From positions 1 through 36,293 of the forward strand of contig PLBY01000131.1 in NCBI GenBank assembly GCA_003134655.1: a stretch of DNA of 36,293 nt, read 5' to 3'. The stretch comes from Acidobacteriaceae bacterium. Its GTDB lineage: Bacteria > Acidobacteriota > Terriglobia > Terriglobales > Acidobacteriaceae. The notes beneath the pieces are model-generated. The model saw only the letters and a list, made by a program, of their open reading frames with translations, ran no database searches and was not told where the DNA came from. This document shows, in pieces, positions 15,467 to 23,354 of this stretch (position 1 is its first letter; each line of letters starts with the position of its first letter). The position numbers and the translations under genes were made by a program.

Positions 15467-16894
15467 CTACGGTGCCATAATCCGGCCGGCGACAAGCTTG
15501 TACGTGCCGGCGTCGAAGAACAACAGGCCGCGGACGTGCACCGTGCTGCCGTTGGTGATCGTAGTCATGCCCCACAGTTCTGTCCCCGCTTGCTGAAAGA
15601 CATTTATGGTCGTCGAGCCGGTCAGAGTCGTGAAGGCGCAGTCAGCGGGAAGCGTGAGCGTGAAGGTGGTCGGCGGAGCACCTGTGTAACCTGAGACGGT
15701 CCCACTCAGACCCTGCTGTTCCAAATCGATCTCGCTGGCGTTGATGGTTCCACCGCCCATCATCCCGCCCATGCCACCGCCTTGCATCATCCCGGTGCTG
15801 CTGACAGCCTCGACTCGTTGCCCTTTGAATACGTCGGTTCCATCAAAAGTAGGAGTGAACGGCAAATTACTCATGTCCACGTGATCGCTATCGACACTGA
15901 AGACAGCCGTTGGACTGACATTCACCGTTAGTGTGCCTGCAAGGTCAGAGCCCATCATCCCCGAACCTGTGCCATCCATCGTGCCAATGGTCAACTGTGT
16001 CACAGGACTGCCGGTCAGGCTCGTGACCAGACCGTCCGCCATCGAGCCGCCGGACATCGACATCATCGACTCGACTTTCTTGGCCATGAAGGTTCCGTCC
16101 GATTGCATGTTGGCGTCTACCATGACGATCATGCCGTTGGACATGCCACCCATCCCGCCCATCCCCTCAAACTGTGTGTTAGGGCCAGTGGTGACGGAGA
16201 TGTTCTGGGAACTCTGCATCATCGACATCATGAAAGAACTCCCGGAGAAGCTCATCACCGTTCCGGTCATGTGCTCCATGCCGCCATTCTGCGGATCTTG
16301 AGAATTGCCTCTGCAGCATGGGTTCATCGAGGCCGTCATGGTGGGCGTCATAGTTACGTTGCCAGAATTGTCAATCGAAACCGACGACGCCATGTTCATG
16401 TCTAGGTTGAGAACCATTGGCGAGGTGCCAACTGTAAGGCTCGGATTGAAATTCACCGTTGCCGTCATGGGCCCGGAAACGGATTTCTGTGCCAACTGCA
16501 TCGTAGTCGGGTCCATGTACAAAACCACGGCCGAGGAAAGGTTGATGCTGGCACCTGAATACGTGCCCTGGGTTACGTTCATCAGGGAGATCGGTTCTAC
16601 CGTTCCCATGAGATGCATCATTTCCACCGGAGTAGAAGAGGAGACAACGGTTACGCTGCTTCCACTCCCATTGGTGAGTGTCATCGATCCAATGGTCATG
16701 CTGACCGCGACCAGTCGGTCCGAAGGAGCGTCTCCAAGATTGACCTGGAGAGCCGTTGTGTTCGGCAGGGGATTCGGTGAAGAGGAGGACGTTCCGCCTC
16801 CGCAACCAAGCAGCAACAGTATTGACACAAACAGGGCAGCGCATGCGCTGTATGTTGCGACTCGCCAGATTTTTTGCTCTAACAGATTCTTCAT
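15467..16894 (-). CDS. Met-rich DUF4382/DUF5666-like lipoprotein
   Basis: 475 aa. The start at 16894 gives a lipoprotein signal peptide: basic start, hydrophobic CAALFVSILLLLGC with the lipobox LLGC, then a Gly/Ser spacer. The first domain (ALQVNLGDAPSDRLVAVSMT, then IGSMTLTNGSG) fits DUF4382-type secreted proteins. A later repeat-like set of strands (GTVMSFSGSSFMMSMM, ASEIDLEQQGLSGTVSGYTG) fits DUF5666-type domains. Between them are Met/Gly runs such as GMMQGGGMGGMMGGG. Anchored in a membrane after signal peptidase II. Met-rich runs might bind Cu(I) or Ag(I), which is inference. It ends the FecR gene group. Confidence 0.72.
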   Translation of the reverse strand: MKNLLEQKIWRVATYSACAALFVSILLLLGCGGGTSSSSPNPLPNTTALQVNLGDAPSDRLVAVSMTIGSMTLTNGSGSSVTVVSSSTPVEMMHLMGTVEPISLMNVTQGTYSGASINLSSAVVLYMDPTTMQLAQKSVSGPMTATVNFNPSLTVGTSPMVLNLDMNMASSVSIDNSGNVTMTPTMTASMNPCCRGNSQDPQNGGMEHMTGTVMSFSGSSFMMSMMQSSQNISVTTGPNTQFEGMGGMGGMSNGMIVMVDANMQSDGTFMAKKVESMMSMSGGSMADGLVTSLTGSPVTQLTIGTMDGTGSGMMGSDLAGTLTVNVSPTAVFSVDSDHVDMSNLPFTPTFDGTDVFKGQRVEAVSSTGMMQGGGMGGMMGGGTINASEIDLEQQGLSGTVSGYTGAPPTTFTLTLPADCAFTTLTGSTTINVFQQAGTELWGMTTITNGSTVHVRGLLFFDAGTYKLVAGRIMAP

Positions 16895-17047
16895 GATCTT
16901 AACCCTCAGAATAGGATTTCTTAGAAAGGTGGCGTTGCTATCGAAGCTTTCACCCGGACGCATCGGGAACGGGCCTGCTGTCATTCTGTCAACCCGCTCC
17001 CAACTAACGTCGCTACGGATTCCGTCCCGCAGGAATTCGGGTGATCG

Positions 17048-17398
17048 CTAGTGTCGGTTCGTGCGTCTGCCGCCCTGGTTGCCTCCATACTGACCATTGT
17101 TCGAATTGCGGTTCCGGTTCTTGTCATGACGCTGATTCTTGTTTTGGCCTCGTCCCCACTGGTTGTTGCCCTGATTGCCCGCCCAGCCGCCGTTTCCAGA
17201 CTGTCCCATTTGCCCGCTAGCCATCGAGCCCCAGTTTCCGGAACCCATGTTCTGCGAGCCGCCCATCTGGCGTCCGGAACCCATGCCCCATCCACCGGCA
17301 TTGCCATGACCCATGCCGCTGCCCCTCTGGGCCAATACTTGGGTTGGAACAACTGCCAACAAAACCAAAGTAAGAAACACCGTTACCATGCTTTTCAT
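17048..17398 (-). CDS. secreted Gly/Met/Asn-rich protein
   Basis: 116 aa using the ATG at 17398, which has GAGGTGAAAGCA before it; a GTG nine nt earlier is the alternative. The signal peptide is MVTVFLTLVLLAVVPTQVLA with cleavage after VLA. The mature part is almost wholly low-complexity: Gly/Met/Ser/Asn and then basic (GSGMGHGNAGGWGMGSGR, ending RGQNKNQRHDKNRNRN). No fold expected. Probably an exported disordered or surface-coating protein. Follows the FecR gene by about 47 nt and precedes the lipoprotein. Confidence 0.65.
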   Translation of the reverse strand: MKSMVTVFLTLVLLAVVPTQVLAQRGSGMGHGNAGGWGMGSGRQMGGSQNMGSGNWGSMASGQMGQSGNGGWAGNQGNNQWGRGQNKNQRHDKNRNRNSNNGQYGGNQGGRRTNRH

Positions 17399-17421
17399 TG
17401 CTTTCACCTCGAAATGAGATT

Positions 17422-17446
17422 GAGGCTAAAGTGACTCGGACTTACT
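17422..17446 (+). repeat. left arm of 25-bp inverted repeat flanking fecR-like gene
   Basis: Begins with GAGGCTAAAGTGACTCGGAC, followed by TTACT. The reverse complement of 18137-18161 has the same 20 nt, then CTACT, so 24 of 25 positions match. This arm overlaps the stop codon of the FecR-domain gene. Confidence 0.85.
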
Positions 17447-18152
17447 ATTTGTGCGGTCCCGTTTGTCCCATGCCGCCTTTGCTGCCCATGCCGCTCGATC
17501 TGCCTGTTCCCATGCCCATGTCGCCCCATCCGCCCTGCATATTCATGCCCGACAGGCCGGCCATTGGTTGGGTCATCATCTGCGGTTGAGTTGGCCGTTG
17601 CTGGCCGTGCCTCATCCAGCACGACTGCCCAGGCTTCAGCAGCACCTCGTTCTGAGGCTGGAGCAGGCTCGCCACGCTGACGAGACCCTCTCCAACGCCC
17701 ACCTGAGTGTCCCCAGTCTGATCGACCGACACACTAAAGATGGTTCCCCTTACCGCGATAATTGCGGTGGGTGTGGTCATCGATTTGGGATTGGGTCTAC
17801 CACTCAGTTTTTCGATCTGCACGCGTACCGTGCCGAGGAAGACATGAAGGAATTCTTTCCAACTGCCGGTCTCGGTGCGAAGGACAACGTGCGAGTCGGG
17901 GTAGATGCGGACTGTGCTGCCATCGGGCATCTGGATGATGGCCGACGACTTGTGATCCGTGAGAATTTCGTCGCCGGCTTCGACTGTGTCATGCTTGTGC
18001 AGAAGGACAGGAGACGCCTGACCGCGCACCAGGCTAACGTTCCCCTTCACGGCGGCCATTTGTCCCTGTACGCCGTTGGGGGCTGCCCACATGGGCAGGG
18101 CAACAAGCAGCAGTACAAGCAAAACCGTCAAATTGAAGTAGGTCCGAGTCAC
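17445..18152 (-). CDS. FecR domain-containing secreted protein
   Basis: 235 aa from a GTG at 18152 with GAGGCTAAA before it. A signal peptide or anchor (LTVLLVLLLVALPMWA) is followed by a FecR domain at about residues 38-150: GNVSLVRGQASPVLLHKHDT, then VEAGDEILTDHKSSAIIQMP and IRGTIFSVSV-like VRGTIFSVSVDQTGDTQVGV. The C-terminal 50 residues are Met/Gly/Gln-rich. FecR-domain proteins sense or bind ligands in the periplasm, and genes for them often sit beside CHASE2 sensor genes, as here. Lies 71 nt downstream of the response-regulator gene. Its own 5' region is inverted and repeated right after its stop. Confidence 0.82.
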   Translation of the reverse strand: MTRTYFNLTVLLVLLLVALPMWAAPNGVQGQMAAVKGNVSLVRGQASPVLLHKHDTVEAGDEILTDHKSSAIIQMPDGSTVRIYPDSHVVLRTETGSWKEFLHVFLGTVRVQIEKLSGRPNPKSMTTPTAIIAVRGTIFSVSVDQTGDTQVGVGEGLVSVASLLQPQNEVLLKPGQSCWMRHGQQRPTQPQMMTQPMAGLSGMNMQGGWGDMGMGTGRSSGMGSKGGMGQTGPHK

Positions 18153-18161
18153 TTTAGCCTC
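18137..18161 (-). repeat. right arm of inverted repeat, covering fecR start region
   Basis: On the minus strand this arm holds the GAGG ribosome-binding site, the GTG start codon at 18152 and the first codons of the FecR-domain gene. It is the partner of 17422-17446. Confidence 0.85.
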
Positions 18162-18223
18162 GCTTTCCGTAAAAGCAATCCGATGACCGCTACGGCGCGG
18201 TGCAAGTTGTTGATACTAAGGGC

Positions 18224-19609
18224 CTAGTTTTCCTCTTCTCCGTGCGTTCCGTGCGTTCCGGGCACGCTAGCGTGCCCATCGCGCATGAGACCCCAGCGTT
18301 GGAGTTTCTTGTAAATGGTGCGGCGCTGGATTCCGAGGCGCTCGGCTGCCAAGGTGCGATTGCCCCCGCACAGCCGTAGCACTTCTATCACGTGCTTCTT
18401 TTCCGCATCTTCGAGTGTTTCGGGCTTCGTTGGCCGTACTCCTTCTGTCAAACCGGTCGTCAGCGCCCTGCGAACTTCCGTTTCACCGAAAAGACCTGGG
18501 GAAAACATCGCCACCATTCGCGCAATGGCGTTCTTCAGTTCGCGGACATTCCCTCGCCATTCGTGCGCTTCGAGAGCCCTAATCGCCGCGGGGTCAAACC
18601 GTGCTTGCTTGCCGTGGTGGCGATTGGCTTCATTGAGGAAGCGTTCGGCGAGGAGAGGGATATCCTGCGTTCGTTCGCGCAGTGGCGGAACGTGGATCTG
18701 GAGGACGTTCAGACGATGATAGAGGTCGGCGCGAAACTCCCCGTCCTCCACCATTGCTTCAAGCGGCCGGTTCGTGGCTGCCAGGATTCTCACCCGCGCC
18801 GTTCTGGGTGCCGTGGCGCCAACGGGGCGATACTCCTTTGCCTCGATAAAGCGGAGCAGCTTGGCCTGGAAAGACGTTGGAATCTCGCCAATCTCGTCAA
18901 GAAATACGGTGCCACCGCGAGCCTGTTCAACGATGCCTGCGCGATCCTTCTCGGCACTGGTAAATGCGCCCCTGATCGCACCGAACAGCTCGCTCTCCCA
19001 AAGGTTCTCAGGAACGGCGGCGCAGTCGACGGGTACAAACGGTTGCTGTGCTCCAGGGCTTGCGCGATGAATCGCGTGCGCCACCAACTCTTTCCCGCTA
19101 CCTGTCTCTCCTCGAATTAGAACTGTCGCCTCTGACCGAGCTGCGCGCGCGATGCTCTTGTACAAGTCGATCATCGCTGGCGTTACGCCAACGATCTCCT
19201 CGTCAGAGGAAGCTTCTGGAGCGGGGCTCTCCTCGGATTGGAGCGAATAAGCTGCTCTGTCCACTACTTCGAGCAAGTGGTCCAACTCCAGCGGCTTGGC
19301 AAGGTAATCGAACACACCTTGGGCTTCGGCTTCTACGGTTGTTCTCATCGAGCCCTTGGCTGTTATCAAGATGACCGCACAAGCCGAGTTCGCCTGCCTT
19401 GCGGCCTTCAAAATGTCGAGTCCCGTCACGCGGTCAATGTAGATATCCGACAGGACCACTGGGAAGCATCCTTCCGAGGCGAGTCGCAACCCCTCGCTCC
19501 CACTATTGGTCACCGTGATCGGATAGCCCTTGGCTTCCAAAAACGTGGCAATCGAGAAGGTAATGCCCTCGTCATCATCGATTAGCAGAACTGGTGGTTT
19601 TGTTTTCAT
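18224..19609 (-). CDS. NtrC-family sigma-54-dependent response regulator
   Basis: 461 aa. Receiver domain: LLIDDDEG acidic pair, phospho-acceptor Asp in VVLSDIYIDR (about residue 54), Lys in LITAKGS. AAA+ domain: Walker A GETGSGKELVA (about residues 165-175), L1 loop GAIRGAFTSA, Walker B GTVFLDEIGEI, and a C-terminal sensor RMVAMF region. Fis-type HTH: NRTLAAERLGIQRRTIYKKL. The L1 loop reads GAFTSA, not the canonical GAFTGA that contacts sigma-54. The tail carries a THGTHG duplication. Overlaps the kinase gene by 35 nt, so the pair is one two-component system and the downstream FecR group is the obvious target. Confidence 0.9.
   Translation of the reverse strand: MKTKPPVLLIDDDEGITFSIATFLEAKGYPITVTNSGSEGLRLASEGCFPVVLSDIYIDRVTGLDILKAARQANSACAVILITAKGSMRTTVEAEAQGVFDYLAKPLELDHLLEVVDRAAYSLQSEESPAPEASSDEEIVGVTPAMIDLYKSIARAARSEATVLIRGETGSGKELVAHAIHRASPGAQQPFVPVDCAAVPENLWESELFGAIRGAFTSAEKDRAGIVEQARGGTVFLDEIGEIPTSFQAKLLRFIEAKEYRPVGATAPRTARVRILAATNRPLEAMVEDGEFRADLYHRLNVLQIHVPPLRERTQDIPLLAERFLNEANRHHGKQARFDPAAIRALEAHEWRGNVRELKNAIARMVAMFSPGLFGETEVRRALTTGLTEGVRPTKPETLEDAEKKHVIEVLRLCGGNRTLAAERLGIQRRTIYKKLQRWGLMRDGHASVPGTHGTHGEEEN
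18260..18277. repeat. perfect 18-nt palindrome within 3' coding end
   Basis: GGGCACGCTAGCGTGCCC is its own reverse complement. It sits in the coding tail of the response regulator, just before tandem CGTGCGTTC copies. It may form a strong cruciform or mRNA hairpin, or be a mobile REP-like unit. Confidence 0.6.
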
Positions 19610-21518
19610 GGATCGCCTCTCGCGGCAGGAACACCCTGAAGGTCGAGCCTTGTCCCGCCTTGCTCTCTACTTCGATCCTGCCTCCGTGCTGGGTGACGAT
19701 TTCCTTTACCAACGCCAAGCCGACGCCCGAGCCTCCTGTGGGATCGTCCCGATGTCGTTTGCTTCGATAGAAACGCTCGAAAATTCGTTGCTGCTCGGAA
19801 GACTCAACGCCGCACCCTTGATCCGCTACGGCCAGACACGCGGCCTGCCCGTCGGACCGCAATGTAATGCGGATCGATGATCCGTCCGGGCTGTATTTAA
19901 CGGCATTGACCAGTAGGTTGTAGATCGCAAACTGAAGCAACTCGGCGTCAGCCGCAATCACTTCAGGTTCGAGATCCTGTTCGATTCCAATGCTCTTCTT
20001 CAGTGCCAGCAACCGAGCGCGCTCAATCGCGTCGGCCACTAGTGAAGAGAGATCAACCGGCCGTTTTTGCAGCTTCAGCACACCAGCCGAGATACGTTCC
20101 ACGTCAAGGAACGTGGTGACGACACCGGACAGGCGCCCTGCTTCTTTGTGAATCCGTTGGGCGATCTCTTCCTTTTTGTGCTCGGGAACGGCTGGCTCTG
20201 TCATCAGCTGGCTGGAAAGGTGAATCGCCGTCAGAGGAGTCTTGATTTCATGCGCAACCGCTTGCAGGCGGAAAGCATAATCTTGTTGCCCTTCTATGGC
20301 TTCACTCAAACGACGGCGGATGAACCGAGTCTGCGCCAGGAAACCAACGAGCGACGCGGCCACCTGTATAACCAGCCAAGACGCAACCGGAACGATGATG
20401 CCGGCACGCAACATCCAGTATGACAGCACAGGGATCGCAATGACCCCGGTGACAGCTAGAGGCGTCAACAACCTTCCCTGGCGCCACCAAGCAGCGGCCC
20501 CTACAAGTACCGCAATGGCGATCAACGACAGGAACTCCAATGGAGAACTCAGCGGAGACAGATACGCGCCCTCGAATAAGGTGCTGAAAATGTTGGCATG
20601 GATCTCGATTCCGCTCATGCCGAGACCACTGGAAAATGGCGTGTAAACGCGATCTCCGGCACCCTGTGCAGTCACGCCGAGGATAACGATCTTACCGGCG
20701 AAGCTAGAGGCCGGCGCGTGGCCGTCCAGGACGCTGGCAAGCGAAATACGACGGAAGGTTCCTTCAGGGCCGTTGTAGTGAATCCATAACAGTCGTCCGT
20801 TTGAGTCCGGAGCAGGGACGAGTCGGCTCTCAACCTTTAGTTCTTTCGCATCTTCGGTCGGCGGTCCCTGTGTTCCAAGCGCGGCCCGAAATGCTTCGAA
20901 GGCGAGTGCCCAATAGCGGTTGTCCGCGTTGGCTTTTGTGAGCAGGAGGGTGCGTGCAAGACCATCGCGATCCGGCTCGAAGTGAACGTGCCCAAGCGCA
21001 AATGCGCGGCTCTGAAACTCGGGAAGCGGCGTTATCCACTGGGGCTGTTTGTTATCCGGGGTCGCTTCCAACGCCACTGCCAGCACCACTTTTGGAAATC
21101 GGCTGAGTGCGCTGGACAGACTGGCGTCGTCCTGCCTTCGTGTTCTTTCCGACAGCAGCACATCAACCACCAGCACTCTCGGTTCTGCAATTGCGATGTG
21201 CTCCAGTGCTTCCGCTACGATAGCCCGGTTCAACGGCAAGGGACCGTACCGACGGACGGTCTCGTCATCGATGGCTAGCAGTACCACGCTTTCCCGTGCC
21301 GAGCCGAGCCGTGCCGGGCTCAGGCGCAACAGCATGTCGAAGGCGGAGGCATTGCCCTGCTGTACGAGACCATTCCAAGCAAGGGTTGGCAGCAGTACCA
21401 GCGCTAGCAGGCCACCAACAACGATAAGGGCCTTCCGGCCCATCACGTCAGACAGAAACAGACGCTCAACTCCTTGACCAGACGGTTCCCCCGATGTGGC
21501 GCACTTTGAGCTTCTCAC
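19575..21518 (-). CDS. CHASE2-domain sensor histidine kinase
   Basis: 647 aa from a GTG at 21518 (no ribosome-binding site). An internal ATG at 21443 or a non-ATG start after the AAGGAG at about 21468 is equally plausible. N-terminal membrane segment ALIVVGGLLALVLLPTLAW; then a periplasmic CHASE2 domain (AIDDETVRRYGPLPLNRAIV, VLVVDVLLSERTR); then three membrane segments (about residues 330-405). The HisKA box is AVAHEIKTPLTAIHLSS; the ATPase boxes are NLLVNAVKYSPDG, DQGCGVESSEQQ and GSGVGLALVKEIV. No PAS domain. It phosphorylates the overlapping NtrC-type partner. A CRP/FNR-like site lies just upstream. Confidence 0.9.
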   Translation of the reverse strand: MRSSKCATSGEPSGQGVERLFLSDVMGRKALIVVGGLLALVLLPTLAWNGLVQQGNASAFDMLLRLSPARLGSARESVVLLAIDDETVRRYGPLPLNRAIVAEALEHIAIAEPRVLVVDVLLSERTRRQDDASLSSALSRFPKVVLAVALEATPDNKQPQWITPLPEFQSRAFALGHVHFEPDRDGLARTLLLTKANADNRYWALAFEAFRAALGTQGPPTEDAKELKVESRLVPAPDSNGRLLWIHYNGPEGTFRRISLASVLDGHAPASSFAGKIVILGVTAQGAGDRVYTPFSSGLGMSGIEIHANIFSTLFEGAYLSPLSSPLEFLSLIAIAVLVGAAAWWRQGRLLTPLAVTGVIAIPVLSYWMLRAGIIVPVASWLVIQVAASLVGFLAQTRFIRRRLSEAIEGQQDYAFRLQAVAHEIKTPLTAIHLSSQLMTEPAVPEHKKEEIAQRIHKEAGRLSGVVTTFLDVERISAGVLKLQKRPVDLSSLVADAIERARLLALKKSIGIEQDLEPEVIAADAELLQFAIYNLLVNAVKYSPDGSSIRITLRSDGQAACLAVADQGCGVESSEQQRIFERFYRSKRHRDDPTGGSGVGLALVKEIVTQHGGRIEVESKAGQGSTFRVFLPREAIHENKTTSSANR

Positions 21519-21534
21519 CGGTAGTTACGCAATA

Positions 21535-21552
21535 GTGTGATCAGGATCACAC
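21535..21552. promoter_or_regulatory. CRP/FNR-family binding site
   Basis: GTGTGATC-AG-GATCACAC is a perfect palindrome with 8-bp arms that contains TGTGA-N6-TCACA, the CRP/FNR-family consensus. It lies 17 nt before the GTG at 21518 or about 92 nt before the ATG at 21443. If it acts as an activator, the later start is favoured. Confidence 0.72.
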
Positions 21553-21699
21553 GATAGAGTGACTTAGCACGTTTGCGCCCCGAGTCCGCCTCGTGGCTTC
21601 AACCGAAGCCTTCGATCTTCCGGACAGGCACGATGTTGACAACACGGATGCTGCCACCAGCGGCGTGAATCCATGGCTCGATTTGGAACGGGTCTCAAG

Positions 21700-22666
21700 C
21701 TAATCGAGGCGGTGGCTCGTGTGCTCAGCTAGCCAAAGTAGGGCCTCGCTTCTGGGTGTGACGGGCGCAGAGGGCCTGACTGTCTCAGAGAAGAAAACCT
21801 TTTGAGCATGCAGCCGCAATCCTGACGTCGAAGAAACAGAAACACGGTGCCGTCCCGGAAGCGGGCCCGTGATTTCGAACGTGATGAGGCGGACCGATGC
21901 AACCATTTCACCTAACCGAGTCGCCGTTCGTCCAACGTTCTTGGTGTTCTCAACAAAAGTACCCGCTGTGTCGTTGGCAAGATCTCGTAGCGACCATCCG
22001 TACCGAAGTATCGACTTGCTACCACGAGTAGGGTGGTCATCAACCAGTGCGACGAGGCAGGTGACATACCGAGCTTCCACCAAGGCGCGCAACTCCTTGA
22101 ACCCCATGGTGCTTCCGTAATCATTTCCTTCCGCAATCACTATAAGGACTCGCAGTCCGGGTAGGTTGGACAACTCACCAATTGCAGAAGCCATAGCCTC
22201 ATAGATCGGGATCTCCGACTTCTTGCCTCTTTCGGTTGTCAAAGCTTCGACCAGTCGTGTGGCCTCGGGTTTGTCCGAGGTAGCCGGATACGTCGTGTAC
22301 TGGTATCCCACTCTGACTACAAGAAACTTATTGGCAGGGACCAAGGATGGCATTCAGGATCGACACAGCAAGGTTTTTCTCGCGATTCAGAACTGCCGCC
22401 TGATTTGGGCCGGCATCGATCACAATTGCGACATTGACAGGAATTGTCGATGGATCGGAAACGGTGAGAGCATGTACGTGCTGCCCCTCAGTCTTGAGTT
22501 CCACTTCGTTTGGTAAGACCTTCCGATCCGCCGGGTCTACACGCACCACAATCGTTTGTATCGTTCTGCCCGTGTTTATCGCATTTAGAGGCAGCAACCA
22601 AATGGCGAAGAGCGCATACCCGCCACATCTTCTCAGCCATCCCCGTCGACGTATGAGATGTGGCAC
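21700..22666 (-). pseudogene. VWFA-like secreted protein gene split by a frameshift
   Basis: GTG at 22666 has the strong site GAGGAGGTTCT before it. The first frame gives a signal anchor (YALFAIWLLPLNAI) and then a beta-rich region and the VWFA-like strand TIPVNVAIVIDAGPNQAAVL, ending in TAA at 22328. The second frame (22353 down to 21700) continues with KFLVVRVGYQYTT, the strand RVLIVIAEGNDYG, and CLVALVDDHPTRG. A one-base shift near 22330-22353 would join them into one protein of about 320 residues. The family is the short acidobacterial VWFA type, of unknown function. Either a true mutation or a sequencing error. Confidence 0.68.
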
Positions 22667-22693
22667 AGAACCTCCTCGCGAACACCCGCGCCC

Positions 22694-22807
22694 TCACGTC
22701 AGCGCCGCGCCTCTATGCACGAGTTTGGTTTCGACGATCTCGTAGAGCACGGGCAGAAACGGGAACGTCAACATCGTGCTGCAAATGAGCCCGCCGATCA
22801 CGACCGT
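22694..22807 (-). pseudogene. C-terminal fragment of RND efflux permease (CusA/AcrB type)
   Basis: 37 codons read TVVIGGLICSTMLTFPFLPV, then LYEIVE and a TGA. This is the conserved last membrane helix of HAE/CzcA-type RND pumps (TVVIGGL..ST.LTL..LPVLY). The rest of the gene (over 1000 codons) is absent; upstream homology stops at a short hairpin (22810-22828). It ends 27 nt before the VWFA-like gene starts. Confidence 0.75.
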
Positions 22808-22809
22808 TC

Positions 22810-22828
22810 CTGAACCACCCGGGTTCAG
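22810..22828. repeat. hairpin at the RND fragment breakpoint
   Basis: CTGAACC-ACCCG-GGTTCAG has 7-bp perfect arms and abuts the point where the pump homology ends. It may be the trace of an element end or a deletion junction. Confidence 0.5.
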
Positions 22829-22883
22829 AGAGCTTGTCGTAAAAGTTCTTGCGAAAAAGCCACGCTCTTGGCATTGCTACAAC

Positions 22884-23296
22884 TCAATCTTTGCCCTTCA
22901 TCTTCACTTTGACGCTCTTGGCCAGCCTTTCGATCTCCTCCGCTTTCCTGATGACTTCAAGTGACAGGATGTTTTCGTTTGTCTTGTCAACATATTGCTT
23001 AAGCTCGTTTGTTAACTGGAGGAGTCTATCGGTGTCACGCCTGAGCTCCAGTTGACGCTGCTCGTTGGCCCTGCGGGCGTTCTCCTTCTGGATCGTGGAG
23101 AACTCTTCGTCCTGCTCCTGCCTCCGCTGCTGTTGAGACTGGGACTGTATTGCTGCCAAGCCGACGCGCGTGGGCGGTGCTGGTTTTCCGACTGGCATAA
23201 TGCAGGGAGGGCGGAAACAACAGCCAGTAAAAACGGCAGCGTCCGTCGCGCAGTTGTCGCGGCGATCCAGGGCCGGTATTTCCGAGAGTTAGTCAT
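22884..23296 (-). pseudogene. secreted coiled-coil protein gene with a frameshift
   Basis: The first frame, from an ATG at 23296 (or 23329), gives a signal peptide: basic start, then TLPFLLAVVSALPALCQ. In the same frame the sequence then becomes low-quality. In the next frame, a minus-one shift away at about 23195-23215, a long charged coiled coil follows (QQQRRQEQDEEFSTIQKENA, then LQLTNELKQYVDKTNENILS, ending KVKMKGKD). Together they make one exported helical protein of about 135 residues. As it stands, the helical part lacks a signal peptide. Family not recognised. Confidence 0.55.
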
Positions 23297-23354
23297 GGTT
23301 AGCCCAATGGCGCCACGTGCGCGTTTCACATGCGCATTTCCGGGCCGAAGAGGT

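Noticed and set aside
15933..18227. Long open frames on the plus strand opposite the lipoprotein and FecR genes
   Set aside because: They mirror the minus-strand codons, have no ribosome-binding sites or recognisable domains, and the minus frames carry signal peptides and a FecR domain.
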